Source: Muribaculaceae bacterium (GTDB lineage Bacteria > Bacteroidota > Bacteroidia > Bacteroidales > Muribaculaceae). From it: a stretch of DNA of 64,000 nt. The stretch's first letter is position 1; the number at the start of each line of letters is the position of its first letter. Positions 26,074-36,394 of the stretch are shown one piece after another. Location of the stretch: NCBI GenBank assembly GCA_014867205.1, contig WGUO01000012.1:1-64000 (forward strand), written 5' to 3'. The notes under the pieces are model-generated. The model was given only the letters and a program-made list of their open reading frames with translations, ran no database searches and was not told where the DNA came from. A program made the position numbers and the translations under genes.

Positions 26074-27783
26074 CTATTTTTCTGTTTTGCTCTGCTTCTT
26101 GTTCTTTTTAGAGGACACAAATCCAAAATCTGCGAAATCGGGAAACCAATCAGTTTCATAATGTATGTGCGCCAAGTATTTAAGAAAATGATATGATGTC
26201 CCATCAGTTTTAAGCTTAATTGGAGAATAAGCTTTCCTTAAATGATTAGGAAGTTCTTTTAATTCTTTAGGTAAAGAAATACTTGTCTCTACAGCAATCT
26301 CATTGTATAGACGCTTAGAAAACAAACGCACCTCAAGATCCGGCAATTCGATGGGATATGATACTTGTAAATTAGTATCCTCTTTAATTACCAGTTCATA
26401 TAATTTCTGATATAACTCATCAGCATCTATCCAATATAATAATTCTGCCAATATAGTTAAAAGAAGAGAAGACTCATCGCGGTAATTAGGTGATTTAACA
26501 AATATACTCTTTGCAAGTTCTCGTCTATTACCATACAGTTCCGGGAACATACCGCTGTCTTGCTTGCGAATTAATGTATTGACAACCATGCGGACAATCC
26601 ATTCACCCATTTCCGTGTACAGGTTTTCAGTCGGTGTTTGTATGGTCATTACATATTTTATAACAAGCAATATAGGTATAGAATGAGTATCTAATAGAGG
26701 GATGTCAAAGCCAGAGTTACAGTTTAAGATTCGTATAACTAATTCAATCCCGGATTGATCAAATTTTTCTCGTTTTTCAAAAGGCAAATATTCTCTAATT
26801 GCTAAATGATAATATATTACATCACTTATAAAATCAAAGCATCTAAGGGGATAAAAAATATTCTCAGACTGAAGACCATTAACCATATAGAGCCCCTTAT
26901 ATTGCGTAGCAAGAGGGATTAATTTATCCAAATACCTAGAATAGATATGCAAATGAAGTTTAACAAGCTTGCCAAATAAACTTAGAATTTTTTGATTTCT
27001 GGTTTTATTGTTTTCAAGTATCCATGCCCATGCTTTTAGAACAGCTATATCTGATGCTCTTTTAACAGGCAGAAAATTATTTATACGTTGACTTTCCTTT
27101 AATAGAATAGTCAACATGAGATTTATTGAGGAAAAGCATTTACTTAAAAGTCTTGGTTGTGACCGATTACTTGGACAATATGAGAGTTGGATATCAACAA
27201 GTTTCTCAAACTCACTGACATCCCATCCAGGGGCATCATACATGACTAAAATACGTTTTACCAACCGGTACGAATCCTCATCACGATAAAGACATTCGTC
27301 AAATAAATGCTTAGAGAAAAGATCTGTAAGCTTTTCTATTCCCCAGCGTTCGAATCCTTCATTTGGGAATTCCCGCTTAATAAATCCTTCAAAATGTGGT
27401 CTCGTATTATCTTGTAATATACCATTATGAACAAATACAATTACAGTTGGAAGAGAATTGAATCCAGGGATTGAGGAATCAGGAAATTCCACATCCTTTG
27501 CCGCCAAGATAGATTCTCTAACTCCATCTTGGCAATTAAATGTGCGATCGGTTATATCTTTTGCGGCATTTCCTTTTAACTCGAAATACCATTTGCATTT
27601 ACGACCTTTTTCATCCTTTCCAATCGCTATAACATCTTTCCCATATTGAGATTGCCCTTTGGAATTTTTGGGAGTGGATACAATTTGAAAACCCATGCTT
27701 TCTAAAAGTATCGGGAATATATAATCGAGTTCGTCATCCTCCTTTAGCGATTCAAGATACTCACTTATTACTCTGTTATTCAT
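26074..27783 (-). CDS. Large protein with probable PD-(D/E)XK nuclease domain
   Basis: 569 residues. In the first ~140 residues, helix LDYIFPILLESMGFQIV, then YGKDVIAIG (Asp50) and WYFELKG (Glu68-x-Lys70), follow the alpha-beta order of Mrr-like PD-(D/E)XK nucleases. The D-(17)-E-x-K spacing and the flanking hydrophobic strands are right. The remaining ~430 residues are helical, with no motif I recognise. The start overlaps the upstream gene by 8 bp. AT-rich compared with core genes. Likely a DNA-cleaving or DNA-binding accessory component of the operon; family name unknown. Confidence 0.6.
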   Translation of the reverse strand: MNNRVISEYLESLKEDDELDYIFPILLESMGFQIVSTPKNSKGQSQYGKDVIAIGKDEKGRKCKWYFELKGNAAKDITDRTFNCQDGVRESILAAKDVEFPDSSIPGFNSLPTVIVFVHNGILQDNTRPHFEGFIKREFPNEGFERWGIEKLTDLFSKHLFDECLYRDEDSYRLVKRILVMYDAPGWDVSEFEKLVDIQLSYCPSNRSQPRLLSKCFSSINLMLTILLKESQRINNFLPVKRASDIAVLKAWAWILENNKTRNQKILSLFGKLVKLHLHIYSRYLDKLIPLATQYKGLYMVNGLQSENIFYPLRCFDFISDVIYYHLAIREYLPFEKREKFDQSGIELVIRILNCNSGFDIPLLDTHSIPILLVIKYVMTIQTPTENLYTEMGEWIVRMVVNTLIRKQDSGMFPELYGNRRELAKSIFVKSPNYRDESSLLLTILAELLYWIDADELYQKLYELVIKEDTNLQVSYPIELPDLEVRLFSKRLYNEIAVETSISLPKELKELPNHLRKAYSPIKLKTDGTSYHFLKYLAHIHYETDWFPDFADFGFVSSKKNKKQSKTEK

Positions 27784-28747
27784 CTTCGTTGTTGGTTATA
27801 TCCCAGTCTTTTAAGAGCATATTTGAAAATTCTCGTTGTTCCAAGGGTGTTTTGGATGCAAGCATCATTGGTGCCAAAATAGAATTTGATATTTTGGCAA
27901 GGGGAGTAACTTGTCCATTTCTCCAGAATCCACCTCCTCGCCCTAGAGTAAGTGGCCTTAAAAATTCAAGCACAAAGGATTTATGCGTTTGTTCGTATTT
28001 CCGTAAATGTTCTTGAATAAATTCTTGCTCGCTTCTACGTGCAATCTCAAAAACATGTGGAAAATAGTTTTCAGATGAAAGCTCAATGCATTGATTTGCT
28101 AAATCAAATCGTTCATTAAACACATTAAGCAACTCTTTATAATACTTCAATTCATCACTCTCATTAAAATGACCCTTTTCAATTATTGTTTTGAATAAGC
28201 CAAAATAGTTTAATGTATAGTCAATTATGATTTTAACAAGAATCGCTCTAACTGCCGCAGAATCCGAATTGAAGACATGACACACATGTCTTCCGCGATG
28301 TTCTGCTTCTCCATAGTCTTGAGTAAGAGAGGCTACGAATCGGACTTGACTATCTTCATCAAAATTCAGAATATCTATATCCTCAATAGACGGTTTATAA
28401 GTATCAAATAATTTTCTGCCCAAAAACCTTTTATCTCCACTATCAGATATTATTAATCCAGTAATTAGTCCGGTTAGTGAATCTTGTATCTGTCCATATA
28501 TGTCTGATACTAAGGATACAATAGTATCAATTAATGCCAAAAGTTTATGCTGTTCAGATAAACTACTGATTAAATCTTTAAGAAGATTAATTTCAAACAA
28601 ATCACGAACTTCATACTTTGATAGTATCAATGAGATTTCATCCGGAGTGGTATCCGCACTAAACAAGGCTTTTTTAGCCGAATTAGCGAATTCCTCCGTA
28701 GTAACAACTTTGTCTAAATTATTTGTGAATTTATCAAAATCTCGCAT
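27776..28747 (-). CDS. Hypothetical protein of defence operon, 323 residues
   Basis: All-helical, acidic, AT-rich gene product with no motif I recognise. A Gly-rich segment (LTLGRGGGFWRNGQVTPLAK, near 265-285) is the only distinctive stretch. It begins 11 bp after the 212-residue gene and overlaps the nuclease-like gene by 8 bp, so the products are probably made in fixed ratio and may form a complex. Confidence 0.55.
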   Translation of the reverse strand: MRDFDKFTNNLDKVVTTEEFANSAKKALFSADTTPDEISLILSKYEVRDLFEINLLKDLISSLSEQHKLLALIDTIVSLVSDIYGQIQDSLTGLITGLIISDSGDKRFLGRKLFDTYKPSIEDIDILNFDEDSQVRFVASLTQDYGEAEHRGRHVCHVFNSDSAAVRAILVKIIIDYTLNYFGLFKTIIEKGHFNESDELKYYKELLNVFNERFDLANQCIELSSENYFPHVFEIARRSEQEFIQEHLRKYEQTHKSFVLEFLRPLTLGRGGGFWRNGQVTPLAKISNSILAPMMLASKTPLEQREFSNMLLKDWDITNNEDE

Positions 28748-28758
28748 AACTCATACAG

Positions 28759-29397
28759 TTATATTATATCCACATTTAGCTTCATTCCTATGTAAGAGGC
28801 AATGGCGAAGATTTGTTTGCGCTTGGTGGCGGTGTCGGAACAGGTCATCAGGAGCCATCCGTTGCCTAGGGGCTTTTGGGCTGTCTTATACTTTTCGTCT
28901 ACTGTATTACTTACAAGGGGGATTTTATTGGCAATCAAGCCGACAGCGCGGACTTTCTCCACGCCTACATGCAGTATGAATTTTTGCAGAGACTCCCATG
29001 CGGTCCTCTCTTCGATGATTGAGCCGTCCGGCATTGTTATCCTCAGGCGAGTACGTGGATTGGTAACAACCTTCTTTCCCCCCTTTTTCTTTTCCGTATG
29101 CTCTACAACCGGATCCGGCTTAATTTCTACAACATCTTCAAGCGCATCAAATAGATTACGCTTACGGGAGAGGCTGACCTTAAGAGGGGTTCCTGGAACA
29201 TAGTCAACGACTAAGACGAGTTCGCGTTGGACTTGTGCCAAAGCCGGTTCAATCTTCTCAGTAAGGGTCGGGAGAATCTCTGTGCGGATGAGATCCTCTT
29301 CAAGTTTTGCGGCTTCCTGTTTCAGCCGTTCATCAATGGGGAGATTAAGCTTCCGCAAATTCTCCATTGTGATATATAGTTCGCTCAGTGTTGACAT
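28759..29397 (-). CDS. Hypothetical protein with conserved C-terminal module
   Basis: 212 residues: helical N-terminus (about 1-75), a basic linker with EKKKGGKKVV (about 103-112), and a compact C-terminal module (about 115-212: RITMPDGSIIEERTAWESL, LIANKIPLVSN, GWLLMTCSDTATKRKQI). As I recall, this style of C-terminal module is appended to many restriction- and defence-associated proteins, but I cannot name the family. It sits between the small ORF and the 323-residue gene with gaps of 3 and 11 bp. Confidence 0.55.
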   Translation of the reverse strand: MSTLSELYITMENLRKLNLPIDERLKQEAAKLEEDLIRTEILPTLTEKIEPALAQVQRELVLVVDYVPGTPLKVSLSRKRNLFDALEDVVEIKPDPVVEHTEKKKGGKKVVTNPRTRLRITMPDGSIIEERTAWESLQKFILHVGVEKVRAVGLIANKIPLVSNTVDEKYKTAQKPLGNGWLLMTCSDTATKRKQIFAIASYIGMKLNVDII

Positions 29398-29400
29398 GTG

Positions 29401-29751
29401 TTAGTTCTTTATTTGAATACCTCTTTGATGGAGAATATTGATCCAGTGCTGTTTAAGGATCTCAGCGTTATGGTCTATTTGACCTGATACTTTTTCCTTA
29501 ATTTCGTCAGAAAGTGGTGATGATTCTAAAGCCGACTTATTAAATTCTTTATAGCGTTCTTTTGCACCATCTATAGTGGATACAGGAATTTCAGGAATGT
29601 AACCGAATTCATTGCACAGATTGGTTACAAGAATATAGTCCCTCTCGTACATATCTTTCATAGAACCATGCAACATAGATTTGGCCATGGGATTAGGAGC
29701 GATTGAACATAGCCACTCTCCAAATGCTTTCATATAATCACGGCTGTCCAT
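29401..29751 (-). CDS. Small hypothetical protein of defence operon
   Basis: 116 residues, helical, no cysteines of note, not recognised. The start overlaps the 3' end of the methyltransferase gene by 14 bp, and the stop is 3 bp from the next start, which argues for a real, translationally coupled gene. Confidence 0.55.
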   Translation of the reverse strand: MDSRDYMKAFGEWLCSIAPNPMAKSMLHGSMKDMYERDYILVTNLCNEFGYIPEIPVSTIDGAKERYKEFNKSALESSPLSDEIKEKVSGQIDHNAEILKQHWINILHQRGIQIKN

Positions 29752-32700
29752 AGGTTTCTAAATTAAAGGATTCGTATTCTTCGCGAGAGATTGGGGTTTG
29801 AGGGTCAACGATGAGCACTTCATCGTAGGTCAAATCGTAAAGATGATATACGATGTGGTCAATTAGATCTAATGATACAGTATCATCCGGTTGGATAAGC
29901 AATCTATTGACACAGTCAATTAGGCTTGAATTGTTAGGAGCGGAGGTGTGAATCGGAAGTGATGAAATTTCGTTAACACCAACATTAATATAACCACCTG
30001 CCATCTTCAGCGAATTAAAGTTTACCCGTAACCAGAAATCAAGGAGTTTACTGTTGATAACCGCAAGGATAACTTTTAACAAATGAGCTTCTCCTCGGAT
30101 AATTGATGTCGATTTTCCTGCAAGAATCTCTCCTTCATCAAAGACAGCTTCGATAGAGGAGCTCATACCCGCTACAATAATCTTCGGAGCAGATGATTGT
30201 GCAACACGGGTAGGATTAATTTCTTGTAAGTCTGAAGTCTTAACTACTGGATGTTGATAAGCGCCTTTGATATATTGTGTTTTCTTTGTACCCCATAAGG
30301 ATTTGTACTTATCAATAGTCCCTGTATTGATAAATCTGAAATATGGCTCCGTTTGACTTGAATCAAGCTCAGAGAGGACTTGTTTTATTTGATATGCTTC
30401 AGCAACAGTGGCTGCACCTGTTATATCAACAGAATACGTGGATAATTTGGGCTGATTTGATATTTTTAAAATGATATTTAATTGAGTCTGGTCGATAAAA
30501 TACTTATCCCAAAACAAATCTGAATTAAAAACAGAAGGATGTATTATCGCAGTACGAGTAGGATTCTCTAAATCCTTCATGGTTTGAAAAACCTTCTCTG
30601 AAATTGAATCTTCTTTTTTTAAAAGAAGCACGCACGGATACACCGCGGCCTCAAACACTGGAACGGAGCCATAATCTCGAATAATATTAAGATTATTGCT
30701 GCATAACAATCGCCGACTCGCTTCGGCATATTTCGCAGCAATTACCTTGTTCGGAATTATATAAGAGAAAACACCACGCTTCTTCAGCAAATTGATTCCC
30801 AACTCAATAAAGACAATAAAGAGATCCCAGTTGCCACGTGCTGAAGAATATAGTTTTTTATATATATTTCGCAATTCGGGCTGAGTGTTTGTCATCGTCT
30901 CCGAATCGATATAGGGGGGATTCCCAATAATAATATCGAACCCACCATTGGCAAATACATCAGCGAACCAAGTATGCCATAGGAAGAATTTATCGTTTGC
31001 GGATAAGTCATCGACATCCTTCATAAAATCTTCGCTCTGTGTGAGCTCAAAGATTTGGCGTCGAACATTATTGATGATGTCATTGAAAATCTTCGCTCTT
31101 TCTCCATGATCCGATTCGCTGTAGTAGTTTGCAAGGCTTGAAATCAACAATTCTGCATCATCGTTCTGAAGTCCAAGACTTCCAGGCTCCCCAATATTAA
31201 CTTTGGTTAGTCGCGTCAAGTCTTTGCCTTTGTAACTCTCCAATAGGGAGTTGCCCTGCATGATTTTGAAATGAAGGTTTGGAAGAGGTTCCGGCTCGGT
31301 AGCGTCTACAACCATAGCTAACCAAAAGCGTAGGCGGGCAATATCGACAGCTCCTTTTTCAATGTCAACTCCATAGATATTATGCTCCATAATGTGCCGT
31401 TTCATTTTTGAACGGTCACGCACAAGACCAAGAGCGAGATATATTTTTGACAGGATGTTGACAATACCCATCGGGAAAGCTCCTGAGCCGATTGCCGGGT
31501 CGCAGATTTTTACGTCGACAAGTTTCTTAGCAAGATATTTGCGTTGTTCGTCGTTTAGCGTATCTGCATCCAGCGTTTCCACGAAGTTTCGAATAAGTTC
31601 GTGGGAGCGCTCCGGTATGCCGTTGAGAAGATATGCTATGATTGATTCACGGCACATGTATTCCACTATTTCTTTGGGGGTATAGAACGCACCCTTATCT
31701 TTGTTATCTTCGAGAAGATTTTCAAAGATGCGACCCAGCATTTCGGGGTCTATACCAACCTCGGCATCTTCAGGGTCGTTCTCGTCGATTGTGAAGTTAT
31801 ATTGGTCAAAGAAGTCAAACAGACGTTTAAAATAATCTGCCGGAATAGTGCAAGTGCGTTCGTCGATTTCGTCCTGTTGAAACAAGCCACCGTTAAGATA
31901 CGGAATTTTATCGGAATCCGGCAAGGATGCGACATCAGCTGAACGATGTTCGGGACGAGTATTCAACACACCGAAAAAAAGCGGTTCGAGCACTCCATCA
32001 AGGAGATTGTCTTGCAATTCGGAAAGATAAAACAGATCGTGCATGTATTGTCGATTTCCGGCCAGCCATCCTTTGCGCTGAAGGAAATACAAAAATACAA
32101 TACGGCCAAACATCTTCTTTATGTAATCACGCACGAGCTTATCGCTACCCTCAAAAGATGTTGCAAGTTGCGGGTTTGGGGCATGGATTGTCTTTTCTAC
32201 CCATTTCCCTGACTCCTTTACATAGCGTTTACCGGTAAGATATTGCACAAAATCAGCATACAGCTCGCGGTATCTGTCAAAGAACTCATCGCTGAGGGCT
32301 TCGACTGAGAAGGCTTCTGCAAAATCTTTGTCTGTCTTAGAGCTTCGAGCAAGTTCGAGGAAACGCTCAACGGCGGTGCGACTACGATAATCGCGACCAA
32401 AAACGTATGTGTAGCGTTTGGCTGTGGCGCGTGTGGCGGCAATAGTTCGCTCCTTATATACGTATGAGAAACGCCAGGGGCGTTCGGGCTCGTTGTCGTA
32501 ATGGAACAGGATAAATGCGTGGGTAAAAGTCATTGCTTCTGAGGCGATGAACTGCTTAATCGCCACACGAGAGTGTTGTATCTTGCTGCCGGGCCTAAGA
32601 GTGACATCGTAGAGGGCTATCGGGTCAGAGTCTACACGGTCAATGTCGGCGACATGGATAGCTGAAAAGATATTCGCATTGTCTGCACGTCGGCGCTTAT

Positions 32701-32845
32701 CAGGTGAGTCGATGATGTCAATATCAATACTTGTTATGACATCCTCAGAAAAGATTGGCTTTAGGACTTTGTCAATAAAGACATCTGAGCCTGGATAGCC
32801 GTTTTGAAAAATATGTTGGAGTTGTTCTTTCATGGGATACAACAT
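29738..32845 (-). CDS. Eco57I-type N6-adenine DNA methyltransferase
   Basis: 1035 residues. Motif X-like GAFYTPKEIVEYMCRES, motif I CDPAIGSGAFPMGI, NIYGVDIEKGAVDIARLRFW, and catalytic motif IV NPPY (within FDIIIGNPPYIDSETM, near residue 645) mark the gamma-class adenine methylase core at about 380-760. A TaqI/Eco57I-like target-recognition region fills the C-terminus. The N-terminal ~350 residues show no PD-(D/E)XK motif I can defend, so cleavage may come from partner proteins. It starts 2 bp after the helicase stop; Met5 is an alternative start. It presumably marks host DNA for the operon's restriction activity. Confidence 0.85.
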   Translation of the reverse strand: MLYPMKEQLQHIFQNGYPGSDVFIDKVLKPIFSEDVITSIDIDIIDSPDKRRRADNANIFSAIHVADIDRVDSDPIALYDVTLRPGSKIQHSRVAIKQFIASEAMTFTHAFILFHYDNEPERPWRFSYVYKERTIAATRATAKRYTYVFGRDYRSRTAVERFLELARSSKTDKDFAEAFSVEALSDEFFDRYRELYADFVQYLTGKRYVKESGKWVEKTIHAPNPQLATSFEGSDKLVRDYIKKMFGRIVFLYFLQRKGWLAGNRQYMHDLFYLSELQDNLLDGVLEPLFFGVLNTRPEHRSADVASLPDSDKIPYLNGGLFQQDEIDERTCTIPADYFKRLFDFFDQYNFTIDENDPEDAEVGIDPEMLGRIFENLLEDNKDKGAFYTPKEIVEYMCRESIIAYLLNGIPERSHELIRNFVETLDADTLNDEQRKYLAKKLVDVKICDPAIGSGAFPMGIVNILSKIYLALGLVRDRSKMKRHIMEHNIYGVDIEKGAVDIARLRFWLAMVVDATEPEPLPNLHFKIMQGNSLLESYKGKDLTRLTKVNIGEPGSLGLQNDDAELLISSLANYYSESDHGERAKIFNDIINNVRRQIFELTQSEDFMKDVDDLSANDKFFLWHTWFADVFANGGFDIIIGNPPYIDSETMTNTQPELRNIYKKLYSSARGNWDLFIVFIELGINLLKKRGVFSYIIPNKVIAAKYAEASRRLLCSNNLNIIRDYGSVPVFEAAVYPCVLLLKKEDSISEKVFQTMKDLENPTRTAIIHPSVFNSDLFWDKYFIDQTQLNIILKISNQPKLSTYSVDITGAATVAEAYQIKQVLSELDSSQTEPYFRFINTGTIDKYKSLWGTKKTQYIKGAYQHPVVKTSDLQEINPTRVAQSSAPKIIVAGMSSSIEAVFDEGEILAGKSTSIIRGEAHLLKVILAVINSKLLDFWLRVNFNSLKMAGGYINVGVNEISSLPIHTSAPNNSSLIDCVNRLLIQPDDTVSLDLIDHIVYHLYDLTYDEVLIVDPQTPISREEYESFNLETYGQP

Positions 32846-32847
32846 AA

Positions 32848-35800
32848 TTATTTAATGATTGCGATAGCGACATTTGACTGGCCACGGCGCTCGTGAGCTT
32901 GTGTAGCTATGTGAGCAAACGTGGTCTGCAGCCATGAGTTAATTTCAAAATCTGCTCCAAACAACGAAAGTTGACCGGAGGAGTCGCGTTGCTTCTGCTT
33001 CAGGAGAGTCTTGATAACAAAATTATTTTTGTTGCGCACAAGAGTGTTAACTTGTGCCAGGAGCCGCTTTGTTTCATTGGTAATGTCCTGTCGACCGCGT
33101 AGCTCTCGAACATATTCCTGAGCGTCTTTGATTCGTTCATTGCTATCACGACCGCCCAAACGATGGGTGACGTGGTTCTGGTATGCACGAAGCGCGTCTT
33201 TTAAATCTGGTGCATCTTTATCGATTACATGGCTTGTAAAGCGAGCTTCGGGCGCGCAATGAAGATATTGCATCGTGAGCAATGGCGAAATAATGGAGGT
33301 TTTTGGCTCAGAATCATCAGCGATAAGCACGGATACAAGACCTTCGGCCTGATCGGTAAATATATACAGACTGTCGGAGCATCCTTCAGTCGGATAGTAG
33401 CCGCCGAGACTGTCAAGCGGCAGGGATTTAATATATTCAAATTGTTCAGGCTGTTCTGCCGCAAAATCTTTCAATTCACGAATATAGATGCCAAAAGGAG
33501 ACTCATCGCCATCGACTGTATGAGAAAGGTCGTTCTCTCGAACTTCTTCACGTTCGGAGAATACCTTGCTGTCTTCGCCAAACATTTCATGGAATGATTG
33601 GAGTTTGGCGTAGGCTTTCTCAATAAGACGAATTTCTCGATTGCCTTCATCGGAGGGGAAGAAATTATACACATGAACAAAATCCTCGACCGATCCGATG
33701 CGATTTACACGGCCTATGCGCTGCATCAAGCGTGTGGCATTCCATGGGGCGTCGTAATTAAGAATTACATTTGCGCGGTGGAGATTCACGCCCTCAGCAA
33801 GTACCTCAGTGGTAACAATTACATCGTAATCATCGCGACGCTTTTCTGGAGCAAGATTGGCATCAAAGTTTTCCGCGATGCGGCGCGCCATCTCTTCGCG
33901 GTTCTCGGCTGTGATTGCCAACGGGCGGTGTCCGGCATTTTTCAGGGCGCGTTCAATGGATTTGAGGGTATCAATAGCTTCCGAGAAGATTACTACACGA
34001 GGCTTATTTTGACCACTTGGATTATTGATTTCAGGATTGAAAAGTTCGGGAATGGCCTGTTTGAAACGCTCAAATTTGGGATCGAAGTCATTTCGGTTCC
34101 AACGGTCGAGTAAGCGGCTGATGATTTTCCGGTCAGCGAGGAGAGCTTTCCTATATTCCAATCTAAAGTCTGAGGCGTGGAAAAGCCTATTGTTTTCAGG
34201 CTTGTCTTGGATTTTGCGCTCCATCACATTTTGGAATACATCAAAATCTCCATCGGCATCAAGGAAAACCTTGTTAACATCAATATCGGGGCATATATAA
34301 ACAGCATCATGGTCAAGCATCGAAATCATTACGTCGAGATACTTCAACTGATTGTCGAGCGAAGACTTGAATGCAATTATAGAACTTTCAAGACGCTTGA
34401 CAAGCATTATCTTCATGATTTTCTGCAAACGCCTTGTGATAGACTCAACAGTCAAATTGCGTTTCTCATAAAGCCTTTCGTTTTTCTTATCCTTGAAAAA
34501 AGTAATGGCTGCATAGCGCGAGAACTGTATAGCATCGGGATGAGTGTCCGAGACAGGATAAATGGCATTGATTGTGTCAAAGAACAGTTGCTGCAATTCT
34601 TCGTCCATGTGGTATTCGAGTTTATGTGGCCCTTTAATGGCTGGGAATTTTAGGCTTGCGCTATCCTCGGGATAAAGCCTCTTAATATCAGTTCGAGTAC
34701 GACGCACGACAAGTTCATTAAGAACACGTTCTCGAATTTCCTTTGACACTTCTGCAATGATAGCTGTCGCTTCGGCACGTTGCTCTGGCGTATCTGCCGG
34801 CATATTGCGAGCGTCCTTAAATCGTCCTTTCATTGCATTGAAGAAGGAATCAAGCTTACCGCCGGGCACATTAGGAAGAGTGCAGTTATTGGCATCGCGC
34901 AAGAAGAGAGTTAATTGATTGTATAGGTCTTCCGGTGTATTATTCTGTGGAGTCGCCGACAGCAAACAAAGATATGGCGTTGGATTGGACATGCCAATAA
35001 GTTCATCCAGTGCTTCGTATTTTTGAGTGCCGCGATTACGGAAATTATGACTCTCATCAACCATAACTAACCCATACTGCACTTTGTCGAGCTCTCCGTC
35101 AAAGTCGTCCCCTCCGTCAAATTCATCTTCTCCACCGGTAAGATTTCCAATAGATCCGGTAGTAATGAAGTCTATGCATGGTTCAATCTTGGTGGCATGT
35201 TCGAGGTCAAAGTCGCGGATTGTATCTTCCCAGCCCCTACGTATTGATGGTGGAACCACAACAAGCACCTTGCGAGGACGATTAAGTACTTCGGCTTGAT
35301 CAAGGAACATACGAATCAGCAAAAGCCCAACAATAGTCTTGCCAAGTCCCACGACATCGCCGAGCAAGAAACCTCCATAGCGTTTCATAATAGAGAATCC
35401 TTGTTTTACAGCGTCAAGCTGATAGTCCAGAGGCTTGTAAGATGTAGGGAGATAAGTTTTAAGGATGTTGGTGGTTTCTGCATCAATAATATCGCCAAAC
35501 TGAGTTTGAAGATACTTGATGTAGACATCGTAAGGAGTGAGAGGATTTTCAGCCTCATTGTCTTTCTCAATTTCTACACCAATAGGTGAAGGCTTAAGAA
35601 TATTCTTAATGAACTTACCCGACCATAATTCGCTATTCTGCCACAGCTCCTCAAACCAAGCTTTGTGAGATTTAGATGTCGAATACTCTGTAAACGGTGC
35701 TGCCACGCTGTTACCATTTTCTTCAAGGTAATTTAACTCGGCATTGCCCTGTAATCCTTTTAATGTAAAATTAGAGCTACCAACAATTCCAGTAGCAAGC

Positions 35801-36234
35801 ATATGATTATTACCGAGGAAGATGTAACATTTGGCATGGAGGAATTCCTTATGCTCTCCTTGACCATACACGCGAATCTCAAACTTCCCATCGGGATTCT
35901 CTTCGGTCAGAGCGTTATCGATAATAAGCGTACCGATGGGCTTATATTCATCCGTAAGTGAGTCGACATCTCTCTGAATATAGAAATCAGGGAATTGGCG
36001 TACTTCTTGAGATGCCTGATAATATTGAAGTTGTGGCTCTTGTCCTATCAGTAAGTCAAGTTTGCCTCCTCGCGCGAAAAAGTCTTTAAGTTCTTCATAG
36101 ATTAAAGCTGTGCCGGGCAAGTCCCAATAGCCCGTTGCAATCATAATATGATTACAATCAGGTCGTGAGACCAACTCTTTAATATATTTGACGAGCTTAA
36201 ACTGCTCGGAATTATCTATTAAGGCATTTGCCAT
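32848..36234 (-). CDS. PLD-like nuclease fused to SNF2-family helicase
   Basis: 1128 residues. N-terminal phospholipase-D-like domain (about 1-200) with the HKD-type stretch EFLHAKCYIF and GIVGSSNFTLKGL. Then a superfamily 2/SNF2 helicase: Walker A GDVVGLGKTIVG near residue 295, motif II VMVDESHNF (DESH), motif III SATPQNN, and motifs V-VI LAEGVNLHRANVIL and RLMQRIGRVNRIGS. A C-terminal region of ~250 residues follows. This combination occurs in restriction-linked and DISARM-like systems (PLD plus SNF2). First gene of the operon and followed at once by the methyltransferase, so it is the likely restriction motor and nuclease. Confidence 0.88.
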   Translation of the reverse strand: MANALIDNSEQFKLVKYIKELVSRPDCNHIMIATGYWDLPGTALIYEELKDFFARGGKLDLLIGQEPQLQYYQASQEVRQFPDFYIQRDVDSLTDEYKPIGTLIIDNALTEENPDGKFEIRVYGQGEHKEFLHAKCYIFLGNNHMLATGIVGSSNFTLKGLQGNAELNYLEENGNSVAAPFTEYSTSKSHKAWFEELWQNSELWSGKFIKNILKPSPIGVEIEKDNEAENPLTPYDVYIKYLQTQFGDIIDAETTNILKTYLPTSYKPLDYQLDAVKQGFSIMKRYGGFLLGDVVGLGKTIVGLLLIRMFLDQAEVLNRPRKVLVVVPPSIRRGWEDTIRDFDLEHATKIEPCIDFITTGSIGNLTGGEDEFDGGDDFDGELDKVQYGLVMVDESHNFRNRGTQKYEALDELIGMSNPTPYLCLLSATPQNNTPEDLYNQLTLFLRDANNCTLPNVPGGKLDSFFNAMKGRFKDARNMPADTPEQRAEATAIIAEVSKEIRERVLNELVVRRTRTDIKRLYPEDSASLKFPAIKGPHKLEYHMDEELQQLFFDTINAIYPVSDTHPDAIQFSRYAAITFFKDKKNERLYEKRNLTVESITRRLQKIMKIMLVKRLESSIIAFKSSLDNQLKYLDVMISMLDHDAVYICPDIDVNKVFLDADGDFDVFQNVMERKIQDKPENNRLFHASDFRLEYRKALLADRKIISRLLDRWNRNDFDPKFERFKQAIPELFNPEINNPSGQNKPRVVIFSEAIDTLKSIERALKNAGHRPLAITAENREEMARRIAENFDANLAPEKRRDDYDVIVTTEVLAEGVNLHRANVILNYDAPWNATRLMQRIGRVNRIGSVEDFVHVYNFFPSDEGNREIRLIEKAYAKLQSFHEMFGEDSKVFSEREEVRENDLSHTVDGDESPFGIYIRELKDFAAEQPEQFEYIKSLPLDSLGGYYPTEGCSDSLYIFTDQAEGLVSVLIADDSEPKTSIISPLLTMQYLHCAPEARFTSHVIDKDAPDLKDALRAYQNHVTHRLGGRDSNERIKDAQEYVRELRGRQDITNETKRLLAQVNTLVRNKNNFVIKTLLKQKQRDSSGQLSLFGADFEINSWLQTTFAHIATQAHERRGQSNVAIAIIK

Positions 36235-36250
36235 ATCTATGAAAAAACAA

Positions 36251-36311
36251 AAAACTCCGACGGCAGTTATCTGAGGGCTGGCCGAGCCTGCAACGACTGC
36301 TTTGGAGTTTT
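36251..36311 (-). terminator. Terminator-like hairpin in the operon leader
   Basis: Two-tier stem: AAAACTCC (36251-36258) with GGAGTTTT (36304-36311), then GCAGT (36263-36267) with ACTGC (36296-36300), capped by GGCT/AGCC. Reading left it is followed by a T-rich run that ends about 10 nt before the ATG at 36234. It could terminate an upstream transcript or attenuate the operon. Confidence 0.65.
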
Positions 36312-36344
36312 GGAATTTGATTGGTTGTTGGCTTCGTCAGCCAT
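36267..36344 (-). CDS. Possible 25-residue leader peptide
   Basis: ATG-to-TAA frame in the leader, beginning MADEANNQSNSKTPK, polar and basic. Its end lies in the terminator-like hairpin, the arrangement expected if translation controlled hairpin formation. It could equally be chance. Confidence 0.35.
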   Translation of the reverse strand: MADEANNQSNSKTPKQSLQARPALR

Positions 36345-36394
36345 TTGTGTTTAACCTTGTGGCCATTTTCAGATGTTTATAGTTTCTCCAATTA

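Noticed and set aside
29738..36234. Naming the system DISARM
   Set aside because: SNF2, PLD and methylase parts are present, but no DUF1998 (DrmB) or DrmA-type helicase is encoded nearby.
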